64,000 nt of DNA from Halobacteriovoraceae bacterium (GTDB taxonomy: Bacteria; Bdellovibrionota; Bacteriovoracia; Bacteriovoracales; Bacteriovoracaceae): positions 62,001 through 126,000 of the forward strand of contig PAMZ01000018.1 of NCBI GenBank assembly GCA_002707495.1. Reading direction: 5' to 3'. Shown in pieces: positions 1-8,823 of this stretch. The position numbers were made by a program, and so were the translations under genes. The stretch's first letter is position 1, and the number at the start of each line of letters is the position of its first letter. The notes beneath the pieces are model-generated. The model was given only the letters and a program-made list of their open reading frames with translations, was not told the DNA's origin and did no database searches.

Positions 1-654
1 ATGTTTTTTAGTTGTTAAGGCAAAAACATTATTTTCAGCTCCATCGATCACGTTTTGTTGAAGAGCGGTATAAACCTCACCATAGGGCATTGGAGTTGGT
101 GAGCCTCCCATAGCCTTTAGCATTCTAATGGCTGATTGAGATCCCATGACTCGAATTTTCAAACCTTCAATATCTTGAGGAGAAAGAATTGGTTTACTAG
201 CATAAAAACTTCTAGCCCCTGCATCATAAAAAGCGAGACCCTGCATTTTATTTTTCTGCAAGACATTTAAGAGTGTTTGACCTACTTCACCGTCAAGAAC
301 TTCAAAATAATGGCTCGTAGATTCAAAAATATAGGGTAGATTGATAACCGCCCAGAGAGGACTAAAGTTTTCTAGATTGCTTGAGGAAACTTTAGTGAAG
401 TCCAAAGCACCGACTTGAATTAATTCGAGAACTTCTCTTTCACGTCCAAGAATTTCACTTGGATAAACCTTTACTTCATACTTTCCTAAGCTTAAGTCGT
501 TTAGCTTAGTTGAAAAGTCAACAAGCCCTCGATGCACCGGATGACCTTGCGGATTATTATGGGCGAGGACTAGTTTTTTTGATGAGCCGAATCCTGGAAA
601 GAATCGTAGAAAGAAAAAACTAATCAGAATAAATACGACTAAAATAATTTTCAT
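1..654 (-). CDS. dctP: TRAP transporter solute-binding subunit DctP family, partial at window edge
   Basis: The frame is open from an ATG at 654 to the window edge (218 codons), so the C-terminus is missing. It begins with a signal-anchor-like segment (MKIILVVFILISFFF) and then reads as a DctP-type periplasmic binding protein, with HNNPQGHPVHRG near the N-terminus and DIEGLKIRVMGS and MPYGEVYTALQ further on, as is usual in the family. The start overlaps the dctM stop by 3 nt (ATGA), so it is translated with the transporter. It is the last gene seen of the hexuronate operon, and a uronate or aldonate is the likely ligand by context only. The family assignment is firm; the substrate is inferred. 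Confidence 0.88.
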   Translation of the reverse strand, partial: MKIILVVFILISFFFLRFFPGFGSSKKLVLAHNNPQGHPVHRGLVDFSTKLNDLSLGKYEVKVYPSEILGREREVLELIQVGALDFTKVSSSNLENFSPLWAVINLPYIFESTSHYFEVLDGEVGQTLLNVLQKNKMQGLAFYDAGARSFYASKPILSPQDIEGLKIRVMGSQSAIRMLKAMGGSPTPMPYGEVYTALQQNVIDGAENNVFALTTKKH

Positions 655-1934
655 AGAAGACCCATCCACTTGGGAAGCATAAGACTTAAATCTTCCCAAA
701 GTATGACCACAAGAAGATCAAAAATTAAAATAAGATAAAGGGGAAGAAGCTTCTTAATAACCTCATGAATTTTTACACCTGCAACAGAACAACCTATAAA
801 AAGTGCACTCCCTACCGGAGGAGTACAAATTCCAATTGAGAGATTAAAGATCATTATGATTCCAAAATGAACAGGATCAAAACCAAGAGATGTTACAACA
901 GGTAAAAAAATAGGAGTAAAAATAAGAACCGCCGGTGTAAAATCTAAAAAAGTACCCACTATCAAGAGAACAAAATTTATCGCCAGTATAATCACCCACG
1001 GTTCATTAGATATAGATAATAAAGTACTTGAAATAAACTGAGGAACATTCGCCATCGTCATAACCCATGACATAACCGAGGATGCACTGACCAAGAGAAG
1101 AACAATACTCGATGACTTGGCACTTTCACAAAGAACCTTAAAGAGTTTTTCTCGATCCATCGACTTATAAATATAAGCCAAGACTAAACTATATAAAACA
1201 GCGACGGCGGACGCTTCGGTGGCCGTAAAAACACCACCTATAATTCCACCAATAACTAAAAAGACCAAAAACAAGGAAGGAAGAGCGTCAACAATCGTTT
1301 TCCCGACCTTCAATGAAAGTGTCTCTCTACTTCCCTTTGCAAGGAATATAGAAACTAATATCAGCGATAAACCTAATAGTAGGCCTGGCAAATATCCTGC
1401 GACAAAGAGTGCAGCAATTGATGTGCCCCCGCTCACAAGTGAAAATAGTATCAAAACATTTGAAGGTGGTATTAATAGTCCAGCGGTACAGGAAGTTATA
1501 TTTACAGCTGCCGCATATCTCATATCATAGCCTTCTTTTTTTTGAATCGGAGACATAATACTGCCTACAGCTGCTGCAGAAGACACAGCTGAACCACTAA
1601 TGGCTCCAAAAAATGTATTGGCCAAAATATTAGTATGAGTTAATGAGCCCGGAAGAAATCCAGTAACCAATCTCGAGAGATTAATTAATCTCAGAGCAAT
1701 GCCCCCTGTATTCATGATATTTCCAGCTAAAATAAAAAAGGGAATAGCTAGTAAACCAAAACTATCAAGCGAGTTTAACATCTTTTGGGCCATGATAAGA
1801 GCAGCTTTTTCGGCAGGAAATAAGTGTAGAAGAGAGAAGAAACTCGCTAGAGCAACTCCCACAGATATTGGCAATCCAATAATGAGAAAGATGGCAAAAC
1901 TAGTGAAAAGAGTGAGTATAATTGCCATCTCCAT
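651..1934 (-). CDS. dctM: TRAP transporter large permease DctM
   Basis: A 427-residue hydrophobic protein with about 12 membrane segments, matching the usual length of the large TRAP-T permease subunit (DctM, IT superfamily). It would drive Na+- or H+-coupled uptake of an organic acid handed over by the binding protein. It follows dctQ with no gap (dctQ stop 1935-1937, start codon 1932-1934) and overlaps dctP by 3 nt, giving the order Q-M-P. It lies downstream of uronate catabolic genes on the same strand, so a hexuronate such as glucuronate is the likely substrate, which is an inference from neighbours. A second in-frame ATG at 1928 is an alternative start. Confidence 0.92.
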   Translation of the reverse strand: MEMAIILTLFTSFAIFLIIGLPISVGVALASFFSLLHLFPAEKAALIMAQKMLNSLDSFGLLAIPFFILAGNIMNTGGIALRLINLSRLVTGFLPGSLTHTNILANTFFGAISGSAVSSAAAVGSIMSPIQKKEGYDMRYAAAVNITSCTAGLLIPPSNVLILFSLVSGGTSIAALFVAGYLPGLLLGLSLILVSIFLAKGSRETLSLKVGKTIVDALPSLFLVFLVIGGIIGGVFTATEASAVAVLYSLVLAYIYKSMDREKLFKVLCESAKSSSIVLLLVSASSVMSWVMTMANVPQFISSTLLSISNEPWVIILAINFVLLIVGTFLDFTPAVLIFTPIFLPVVTSLGFDPVHFGIIMIFNLSIGICTPPVGSALFIGCSVAGVKIHEVIKKLLPLYLILIFDLLVVILWEDLSLMLPKWMGLL

Positions 1935-2381
1935 TTAAGCATTCCCCTCTAAAAAGTCTTTCGCTGCATAATAAATGATGAGGATGCCGTTTAAGGGAGC
2001 TGCTAAATAAATAAGTCCCATCGGAATTTCGAGAACAGCCGTTTTCTGTCCTAAAGTAAAAATTGTATATACTAAGTTTGTCCCCCCGAAAAAGAGAATC
2101 ATCCCTAAAAATATAACCAAAAGAGAAACAAAGCTTCTAAGAGGTATTTTACTCTCGTATTTCTCCAAAAATAATTCAAAAGCTAGATGCCCTTTTTCTA
2201 TAAAGGTATAAGTGGCTCCAAAAAAGATCAGCCAAATGAGTAAAAATCTCGCTAGCTCTTCAGTTACCGTAGAGGGGTCTGCTAAAACATAGCGAGAGAA
2301 GACTTGCCAAGATACCATAAGGATTAAACTTACAAACAAAAAGGCTAAAAAATACTCTAAACCTCTTTTTAGACTAAGCAT
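1935..2381 (-). CDS. dctQ: TRAP transporter small permease DctQ
   Basis: A 148-residue protein with four predicted membrane segments, the standard form of the TRAP small subunit, which pairs with DctM. The start chosen is the ATG at 2381 (MLSLKRGLEYF), 8 nt inside the end of the upstream kinase gene. The frame is open to 2465, but that extension is basic, unlike the family, and overlaps the kinase more deeply. The WQVFSRYVL segment in helix 1 and the EELARFLLIW segment after it are typical DctQ features. It is co-transcribed with the uronate genes. Confidence 0.87.
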   Translation of the reverse strand: MLSLKRGLEYFLAFLFVSLILMVSWQVFSRYVLADPSTVTEELARFLLIWLIFFGATYTFIEKGHLAFELFLEKYESKIPLRSFVSLLVIFLGMILFFGGTNLVYTIFTLGQKTAVLEIPMGLIYLAAPLNGILIIYYAAKDFLEGNA

Positions 2382-3201
2382 GTGCGATCTCCGAGGAAGG
2401 TAATCCGCCTTTAGTTTGAACCTGTAAGCTGGCAATCTTTGTCGCAAAACTCGCTGCTTTATCAATATCGTTTGAGTCCATAAATTCTTTTAGAAAAGCT
2501 CCTGCGTAGGCATCACCGGCTCCCGTTGTATCTACCGCCTGAACATTTAGAGCGGGGTAATTTTTAGATTCCCCATCAGTACTGACTTCACTACCTAACA
2601 TTCCCTTTCTTAAGACTGTAAAGGAATGTTTTAGATCTTTAAGAACGTCTAGATCATCTTCAGAGAGAAAAAGAATATCAATATAAGGAATTAACTCTTT
2701 TAAAAAAGCATGAGCTTTTTCAATCTCCCAAAGTGAGGCTCTATAATTACAATCAAAAGCTGTCTTGATCCCTTTTGTTTTCGCCTCCTTAAAAGTCTTA
2801 AGAACTGCGTCTCTACAGGTTTCAGAGATAGCGGCAGTAATACCAGAATTAAATATCAAATCACAGTCATAAAAATCATTTGGTAAGTCATCATATTTTA
2901 AATAGGAAGCCGCTGAGTTTTTTCGATAATATTGAAAAAGACGTTCTCCATTATCTTTATTCTTTATAAAATAGACCCCATTATTTCCACTAGATTCTAT
3001 GACATAAGTCCTCAATGGAAGAGTCTGAAACACTTTTTTATAATCAGAAATAAATATGTCTTCAGCTATACGCATGTAATAAGTCGTTTCTGCTCCCAGA
3101 AAAGCTGTCACAGCTGATACATTTAAAGTGTCACCTGCAATAGAACGGTTAAAGTCAGAATCAAATTCCACCATGGCTTCGCCAAAAACGCTTATCCGCA
3201 T
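2374..3201 (-). CDS. kdgK: 2-dehydro-3-deoxygluconokinase (PfkB family)
   Basis: A PfkB/ribokinase-family sugar kinase of 275 residues, somewhat shorter than the common 300-310. Visible motifs are the N-terminal FGEAMVEF, the GDTLNVS substrate-side motif characteristic of KDG kinases, and the C-terminal anion-hole and catalytic-base motif DTTGAGDAYAGAFL. It would phosphorylate 2-keto-3-deoxygluconate to KDPG in the cytoplasm. The start ATG at 3201 lies 10 nt inside the end of the KDPG aldolase gene and the end overlaps dctQ, so it sits in the middle of one operon. The flanking aldolase and mannonate pathway genes make KDG the expected substrate rather than fructose or ribose. Confidence 0.87.
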   Translation of the reverse strand: MRISVFGEAMVEFDSDFNRSIAGDTLNVSAVTAFLGAETTYYMRIAEDIFISDYKKVFQTLPLRTYVIESSGNNGVYFIKNKDNGERLFQYYRKNSAASYLKYDDLPNDFYDCDLIFNSGITAAISETCRDAVLKTFKEAKTKGIKTAFDCNYRASLWEIEKAHAFLKELIPYIDILFLSEDDLDVLKDLKHSFTVLRKGMLGSEVSTDGESKNYPALNVQAVDTTGAGDAYAGAFLKEFMDSNDIDKAASFATKIASLQVQTKGGLPSSEIAHA

Positions 3202-3830
3202 TTAATTTGACTCCACTTTTCTGCCTCAGCCTGCATGAGATCATACGAGCCAGATTGCATCCATTCTTTTTTGGCAAGATTAGAGCCAGCACACACGGCC
3301 TTAGCTCCCGCATCTATAACCTCTTGAGCATTTTCAAGTTTAATACCACCGGTCACGATGAGATTTAAAAAAGGCAGAGGCGCTAAAATCGATTTCACTC
3401 CAGCGGCTAGATACAAAGAACCGGGAAATAGCTTTTGAACTTCAAAACCTTTCTTTGCAATTTTGACTAACTCAGATGGAGTGGACCCTGCTGGCACATA
3501 GAATTTATATGATGATCTATAATATTCCATAAGATTTTCTTCGGTGTGAGGTGAAACAATAAAATCTGCCTCAGGAATATCGGTCGCTCTAGCATCACCC
3601 AGACTGGTGATGGTTCCAAAACCCAAACAAAGATCAGGATATTTTTCCTTGGCTTCTTTAAGCACTGTTACAGCATCCGGAGTAGAAAGCGTCACTTCTA
3701 TAATTCTAAGGCCTCCCTTATAACAAGCCTCAATGCTTTTCATCGCTGAATCTTTATCTAGCGCTCTTAGCACAACTAAAACAGGATTTGGTTTCAGCGC
3801 CTCATAAAAATCGTTCGCATCTTTCATCAT
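3192..3830 (-). CDS. eda: KDPG/KHG aldolase
   Basis: A 212-residue class I aldolase that would cleave KDPG to pyruvate and glyceraldehyde-3-phosphate. The positions fall in register with E. coli Eda: catalytic Glu45, Thr73 (GFGT), Pro94 (SPH) and Schiff-base Lys133 in QKLFPGS, followed by the TGGI phosphate site near 160-163. The residue equal to E. coli Arg49 is Ser49 (EVTLSTPDA). As I recall, Thermotoga-type enzymes also lack Arg there and share the SPH and KLFPG motifs, so this looks like that subgroup and not a dead enzyme. It overlaps the dehydrogenase gene upstream by 29 nt and kdgK downstream by 10 nt. Confidence 0.9.
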   Translation of the reverse strand: MMKDANDFYEALKPNPVLVVLRALDKDSAMKSIEACYKGGLRIIEVTLSTPDAVTVLKEAKEKYPDLCLGFGTITSLGDARATDIPEADFIVSPHTEENLMEYYRSSYKFYVPAGSTPSELVKIAKKGFEVQKLFPGSLYLAAGVKSILAPLPFLNLIVTGGIKLENAQEVIDAGAKAVCAGSNLAKKEWMQSGSYDLMQAEAEKWSQIKCG

Positions 3831-5103
3831 ACACCTTTAAAAAATATTCGTTTTGCAATTCCGTTTCAGGAATTACCTGGGTAAGTTGTTTAAGAAAATC
3901 TCGAGGACTTTCTGTTAAACTTAATTGATCCGCAATAGGATCATAGATTTTCTCACCACATTTTAACTTTCGATACAGAAATAAAGCCCAGTGACAAAAC
4001 CCTTTTTGAATTATGGGTGTATCTGGATTTTCAGCCCGCACCGGTAGCCATCGTTGAGGAATTTTTTGACTTCCATCCATTGCTATTTGCTCTAATTGAT
4101 GTTTGAGAGACGGGTTTTCAAAGCGCTCAATCAACTGATTTTTATAATTGATAAAGAAATCCTTATCGATTGATTTTAATGTGGGAAAGACCTCCTTCAT
4201 ATAGAGATCTTTTATATCTGCTCTTATTTCCTCATCGGCTATAGCCTGATCTACCGTATTGTAATTTTTAAGTCTACCGAGATAGGTTAAATAAGTATGA
4301 GATCCATTAAGAGTGCGAAGTTTTAAATGTTCAAAAGGTTCAATGTCATCTACCCACTGAACTCCAGGCCACTCCGGTTTTAGAGAAGAAAATTTATCTT
4401 CTATACACCATTGAGAAAAGCTTTCCGTCAGAATAACGAGGGGATCAAATTCATAGTTTTTTAAAGCTTCTGTTTTTTCCTCTTTACTAGTTTTAGGTAT
4501 GATTCTATCCACCATAGTATTAGGACACTGAATTTCTCTTTTAAACCATTCAAGCGCTGGTGAAGAGCTAGATTCGAGATATTCACTTAAAGCTGATTTT
4601 AGAACATCACCATTAAAGGAAACATTATCACAACTCAAAAGCGTAAAAGGTTTTTTATGCGAGTTGAATCTTTTCTCGATGGCCAGTGCAATTAATCCAA
4701 TTGCGGTCTTCTTCTCACTCTGTTCTAAGTCAGACCTTATTTCCGGATGATTAGAGACCAGTTTTTTTTGAGAAAAATCAAAACAATATCCCTTTTCAGT
4801 TATCGTGAAGCTCACGATTTCGAGATCTTCAGAACATAAGATCTCAACTATTCGCTGGTAATCTTCTCCAAGAAATAAACTTTCTTTGACGCAGTCGATT
4901 TTTTGAATTTGAGATCCATTTTTATCTCTTGAAAGGACATGATAAATATTTTCCTGAGCTCTCATTTGTCTCACAGAGGTATCTGTTCTCATGCTGACAG
5001 CTGCTATGTTCCAAGTTTCACGACTGTTTTGAGTATAAACAGCCTGGTGTCCTCTAAAGAACTGTCCTAGACCTAAATGGAGTTGATGAATGATTTGACT
5101 CAT
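3802..5103 (-). CDS. uxuB: Mannitol-dehydrogenase-family oxidoreductase, probable fructuronate reductase
   Basis: A 433-residue member of the polyol-specific long-chain dehydrogenase family. It has the N-terminal Rossmann glycine motif HLGLGQFFRGHQ, TITEKGY, the LSCDNVSFNG segment, NTMVDRIIP, and the catalytic K-x4-N-x2-H motif in KLRTLNGSH. In this setting the reaction is NADH-dependent reduction of fructuronate to mannonate. Its ATG overlaps the uxaC stop by 4 nt (ATGA at 5100-5103), tying it to glucuronate isomerase. Tagaturonate reductase (UxaB) is the main alternative within the family, but the mannonate dehydratase next door and the absence of altronate dehydratase favour UxuB. Confidence 0.86.
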   Translation of the reverse strand: MSQIIHQLHLGLGQFFRGHQAVYTQNSRETWNIAAVSMRTDTSVRQMRAQENIYHVLSRDKNGSQIQKIDCVKESLFLGEDYQRIVEILCSEDLEIVSFTITEKGYCFDFSQKKLVSNHPEIRSDLEQSEKKTAIGLIALAIEKRFNSHKKPFTLLSCDNVSFNGDVLKSALSEYLESSSSPALEWFKREIQCPNTMVDRIIPKTSKEEKTEALKNYEFDPLVILTESFSQWCIEDKFSSLKPEWPGVQWVDDIEPFEHLKLRTLNGSHTYLTYLGRLKNYNTVDQAIADEEIRADIKDLYMKEVFPTLKSIDKDFFINYKNQLIERFENPSLKHQLEQIAMDGSQKIPQRWLPVRAENPDTPIIQKGFCHWALFLYRKLKCGEKIYDPIADQLSLTESPRDFLKQLTQVIPETELQNEYFLKVYDERCERFL

Positions 5104-6479
5104 AAGTTATAAGCTTTTTTCGGAAGGTGATAAGTAAGATCTTGAATGAGTTTAAAGGCTGCTTTCTCAGTCAATCTATGTTCAAGAACAAGCTTACTAA
5201 TAAAATGGCAATCCACCCTCCTAGCAACATCATGCCTTGCTGGAATTGAAAAGAAAGCCCTCGTATCGTCATTAAATCCAACGGTATTATAAAAACCGGC
5301 AGTTTCCATGGTTCTCTCACGAAAGCGCATCATGCCTTCAAAACTGTCGTGAAACCACCAAGCGGGTCCAAGCTTTAGTGCTGGGTAATGTCCAGCAAGT
5401 GGAGCAAGTTCACTTGAGTAGCGAGACTCGTCTAAAGTGAAAATGATAAGCTTCATGTCTTTTTCATTTCCTACTGTGTTTAATAAATCTTTAAGTGCGT
5501 GTGTGTATTCTGTGGATTGAGGAATATCAGCCCCTACATCCCGGCCAAATTTTTGGAATAAGTAATGATTATGATTACGATGAGAGCCTGGATGAATTTG
5601 CATGACAAGTCCATCGTCTAATGACATCTTCGCCATCTCAACTAACATAGCCGCTCTAAATTGTTCCGCTTCACTTGGTGTGAGACTACTTTTCAAAGCT
5701 TTATCTAAAAGGGCTTGCAATTGATTTTCACTTAAATTCAGAGTCCAAGCGGTTGCATGTCCGTGATCAGTTGCGGTTGTACCTTTTGTTTTAAAAAACT
5801 CTCTTCGCATTTTCAAAGCATTTAGATAGCCTTTAACTAATGAGACGTTTTCACCGGTTTGCACGCTTAAGGTTTCCATATGTGAAGCAAAGTCTTCATG
5901 TTCAGGATCAGTTAATCTATCTGGTCTAAAAGTTGGGATCACTTTTTTATGAGTATGTTGGTGAAGTTCATCTATAGCATCATCTGTGGTTGCAATAAGC
6001 TCAATATTGAAGCGTTCCAATAGAGCGTTAGGCTTAAATTCATCAGTGCCCAATTGCCGATTGATTTCATGGTAGAAGTTCATCGCATTTTCACCATTTA
6101 ATTCTTCTTTGAGACCAAAGACCTCTGAGAAAACATGATTAAGCCAAATCCAAGAAGGTGTTCCCCAAAATAAATGTAGATGGCTTGCAAAAGTTTTCCA
6201 GGCAAGCTCCATAGCCTGAGAGTCCGAGTCCAATCCTCGTCCCATCGTTTCAAGATCAATTCCTTGTGAATAAAACATTCGAAGCAAGTAATGATCTGGA
6301 GTGAGAAGAAGAGAGGTCGCATTAGCAAAGTTTTGATTCGTATGAAACCAGGTCGGATCCGTATGCCCATGAGGACTTATAATTGGTAAGTCTTTAATTG
6401 TTTCGTAAAGATTTCTGGCGAGTTTTCTCTGGTCCCCGTTCACTGGAAATAGACGGTCGGGGTGATTGATCTCATGCAT
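5100..6479 (-). CDS. uxaC: Glucuronate isomerase
   Basis: A 459-residue amidohydrolase-fold uronate isomerase, close to the usual 465-470. It would interconvert D-glucuronate and D-fructuronate (also galacturonate and tagaturonate). The N-terminal metal motif ISPHGHTDP is present, as are the family segments KLGPAWWFHD and NTVGFNDDTRAFFSIPARHDV near the C-terminus. It is the first gene of the minus-strand operon and starts 92 bp from the divergent mannonate dehydratase, so the shared intergenic region probably holds both promoters. No GntR- or LacI-type regulator is visible in the window. Confidence 0.92.
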   Translation of the reverse strand: MHEINHPDRLFPVNGDQRKLARNLYETIKDLPIISPHGHTDPTWFHTNQNFANATSLLLTPDHYLLRMFYSQGIDLETMGRGLDSDSQAMELAWKTFASHLHLFWGTPSWIWLNHVFSEVFGLKEELNGENAMNFYHEINRQLGTDEFKPNALLERFNIELIATTDDAIDELHQHTHKKVIPTFRPDRLTDPEHEDFASHMETLSVQTGENVSLVKGYLNALKMRREFFKTKGTTATDHGHATAWTLNLSENQLQALLDKALKSSLTPSEAEQFRAAMLVEMAKMSLDDGLVMQIHPGSHRNHNHYLFQKFGRDVGADIPQSTEYTHALKDLLNTVGNEKDMKLIIFTLDESRYSSELAPLAGHYPALKLGPAWWFHDSFEGMMRFRERTMETAGFYNTVGFNDDTRAFFSIPARHDVARRVDCHFISKLVLEHRLTEKAAFKLIQDLTYHLPKKAYNL

Positions 6480-6571
6480 AATATACCCTTTAAAGCAGTT
6501 TAATGAGCGAGAATTTTCTTGTCAATTTTACGACTGAATTGGAAACTGATAGTGAACCAGGGAGAATACCA

Positions 6572-7780
6572 GTGAAAATAACTCAAGCAAAAGTCATAGT
6601 GACTTGCCCAGATAGAAATTTTGTTACCTTAAAAATTGAAACCGATGAAGGTATTTACGGAATAGGCGATGCCACCTTAAATGGACGTGAATTATCTGTC
6701 GCAAGCTATCTCTCAGATCATGTAATCCCTTGTTTAATTGGAAGAGATGCTGGTCAAATTGAAGACATTTGGCAATACCTCTACCGAGGAGCTTATTGGC
6801 GTAGAGGTCCTGTGACAATGTCTGCTATTGCTGCTGTAGATACTGCCCTTTGGGATATTAAAGCTAAAAAGGCAGGACTTCCGCTATATGAACTTTTGGG
6901 TGGAAAATGTCGTGAGAATGTTATGGTCTATGGTCATGCCAATGGATCTGATATCGAACATACTCTAGACGAAGTCGCACGCTATATTGAGATGGGTTAT
7001 AAAGCGATTCGACTTCAAACAGGAATTCCAGGCCTGGCCTCTACTTATGGAGTTTCAAAAGATAAAATGTTTTACGAGCCAGCAGATGCTGAGCTGCCGA
7101 CAGAAAATATTTGGTCTACTTCAAAATATCTAAAATACGCACCCAAGCTTTTTGATAAAGCTCGGGACAAGTTCGGTTTTGATCATCACTTTCTCCATGA
7201 TATTCATCATAGATTGACGCCAATTGAAGCGGGTAAGTTTGGAAAGTCAGTTGAGGATTACAACCTCTTTTGGATGGAAGATCCCACACCAGCAGAAAAT
7301 CAAGAAGCACTTCGGTTGATCCGTGAGCATACAACAACTCCTATCGCGATCGGTGAGATTTTCAATACTATCCACGATGCTAAGGACCTTATTCAAAATC
7401 AATTGATTGATTATATTCGTACCACAGTTGTACACGCAGGAGGAATTTCACACCTGCGAAAAATAGCTGCCTTAGCTGAACTCTATCAAGTTAGAACAGG
7501 ATCTCACGGAGCAACAGATCTCTCTCCCGTGTGCATGGGTGCAGCTCTTCATTTTGATATTTCTGTTTCTAATTTTGGAATTCAAGAATACATGAGACAT
7601 ACAGAAAAAACAGATGAAGTCTTTCCTCATGCGTATACTTTTAAAGAAGGTACACTTTATCCAGGAGACACTCCAGGTCATGGAGTAGATATCGATGAGA
7701 AGCTTGCAGCCAAATATCCTTATAAGCCTGCTTATCTTCCCGTCAATAGACTGGAAGATGGTACGATGTGGAGTTGGTAA
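6572..7780 (+). CDS. manD: D-mannonate dehydratase, enolase superfamily (ManD/RspA type)
   Basis: An enolase-superfamily sugar-acid dehydratase converting D-mannonate to 2-keto-3-deoxygluconate. I place the start at GTG 6572 because it follows a good ribosome site (AGGGAG, 8 nt away) and gives a 402-residue protein. With that start the metal ligands fall at Asp210, Glu236 and Glu262, the same numbers as in the Novosphingobium ManD enzyme. An in-frame ATG at 6503 would add 23 residues unlike the family and has no ribosome site. The protein also has the [20 protein letters not shown] and C-terminal DGTMWSW segments typical of ManD. It is divergent from uxaC and completes the glucuronate pathway. 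Confidence 0.92.
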   Translation: MKITQAKVIVTCPDRNFVTLKIETDEGIYGIGDATLNGRELSVASYLSDHVIPCLIGRDAGQIEDIWQYLYRGAYWRRGPVTMSAIAAVDTALWDIKAKKAGLPLYELLGGKCRENVMVYGHANGSDIEHTLDEVARYIEMGYKAIRLQTGIPGLASTYGVSKDKMFYEPADAELPTENIWSTSKYLKYAPKLFDKARDKFGFDHHFLHDIHHRLTPIEAGKFGKSVEDYNLFWMEDPTPAENQEALRLIREHTTTPIAIGEIFNTIHDAKDLIQNQLIDYIRTTVVHAGGISHLRKIAALAELYQVRTGSHGATDLSPVCMGAALHFDISVSNFGIQEYMRHTEKTDEVFPHAYTFKEGTLYPGDTPGHGVDIDEKLAAKYPYKPAYLPVNRLEDGTMWSW

Positions 7781-7814
7781 AATAAAAAAAAGGGCCTGCA
7801 CTACGCAGACCCTT
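7781..7814 (-). terminator. Intrinsic terminator for the 7837-8622 gene
   Basis: On the minus strand the arms AGGGTCTGC and GCAGGCCCT form a 9-bp stem with one mismatch around a 5-nt loop, followed directly by a run of eight T and further T-rich bases. It lies just after the stop at 7837. On the plus strand no T-run follows, so it is unlikely to stop manD transcripts efficiently. Confidence 0.8.
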
Positions 7815-7836
7815 GAGCAACACTGGTTGTAATTAA

Positions 7837-8622
7837 TTACCTGATATTCTGGATGATGATATTACAAACATCACCTGAATTTCTCCAGTAAGATGAACTA
7901 TTATGTTCTACGTTGATTGCTGATCCATCAAAGACTACGATATCGTCAACATTTCCAAGACGAGCATTAGAGTAATGTTCAGTACACTGAACCATGATGT
8001 CTCGTAGGCTGTATCCTTCAAATAGAAAACTTGAGCTTTCAATTCTTCCCATCGCCCAGTATGTATGAGACTGCTTAGGTGGAACTCCTAGGTCAATAGC
8101 TTTTGAAGCAATTTGAATACAAGCTTCTGTTTCACCTCTCCAGTAGCTGCTTGAGTTATGATATCTTTGAGCAGGACCAAAATTAACCGAGATTGAAATA
8201 TCATCTACGTTTCCAACATTTGTAGCTTCACTACATTGCGTGGCAAGATCCGCAGCATCAACCACATCAAACATAAATGAGGTATTTTCAATAGAACCAG
8301 TAACAGTAACTAAACCGTGTCCTGGTCCTGGTCTAGGGCCTGGAATTGGTGCAGGACCGGGAATAGGTCTAGGAGATGTTCTAGAATTTAAAATGGATAA
8401 GACTTCATCTAACTTAGCATTGGTTTGTCTTTGAGCACCCGAGCGCATATTGGGAAGAGCTCTTTCAAGTCTTGCCATAATTTGGCTTACTTCGATAATT
8501 TTGTTTTGGATTTGCTGTTCATAGTCTACGAAATAGAGTTCTCCATGAACTTGAGCTTGAGTGACAAAGCTCACTGACGTTAAAGTTAAAATGACTAAAG
8601 AGTTTCTCCATAAGTTTTTCAT
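7837..8622 (-). CDS. Exported protein with two copies of an NVDDI / NSSSYWR module
   Basis: A 261-residue exported protein that I cannot assign to a named family. It has a signal peptide (cleavage probably after TQA), a short helical region, a Pro/Gly linker (SPRPIPGPAPIPGPRPGPG), and two tandem copies of a module of about 70 residues. Each copy contains IE(N/S)(T/S)SF(M/L)F, then a Cys, then GNVDDI, then HNSSSYWR, then a Cys near the end. The ATG at 8622 is chosen for its GGGG ribosome site; an in-frame TTG at 8634 is the alternative. The paired Cys and periplasmic location suggest a disulfide-bonded binding domain, but no function can be named. It ends at a strong terminator. Confidence 0.72.
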   Translation of the reverse strand: MKNLWRNSLVILTLTSVSFVTQAQVHGELYFVDYEQQIQNKIIEVSQIMARLERALPNMRSGAQRQTNAKLDEVLSILNSRTSPRPIPGPAPIPGPRPGPGHGLVTVTGSIENTSFMFDVVDAADLATQCSEATNVGNVDDISISVNFGPAQRYHNSSSYWRGETEACIQIASKAIDLGVPPKQSHTYWAMGRIESSSFLFEGYSLRDIMVQCTEHYSNARLGNVDDIVVFDGSAINVEHNSSSYWRNSGDVCNIIIQNIR

Positions 8623-8823
8623 TGTTTGCCCCAAGTAGTTTGCCGCAAAATCGTCTTTGCGATTATTTTGGCCAAAAGTCCTTTTCGATTCCGTTATATG
8701 ATTCTTATAAGCAATCTAAATGCCAAGAGATATCAATGTAATTTCAGATAATTAAGTAAGAAAAGGAGGAGAACTAAGCGAAACCAGTTCAATTCTGTCC
8801 CCACCAATGAGTGTCGAAATATC

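Noticed and set aside
2374-3201. Idea that KdgK is truncated because it has only 275 residues
   Set aside because: Substrate motif GDTLN and catalytic GAGD are both in place and the end is normal; short forms exist in the PfkB family.
3192-3830. Loss of E. coli Arg49 in the KDPG aldolase as a sign of inactivity
   Set aside because: Glu45, Thr73, Pro94 and Lys133 are kept, and Thermotoga-type aldolases also lack this Arg as far as I recall.
8642-8672. Imperfect hairpin (GCCGCAAAATCG / CGATTATTTTGGC)
   Set aside because: Several mismatches and bulges, no T-run, no clear partner; too weak to call a terminator or operator.
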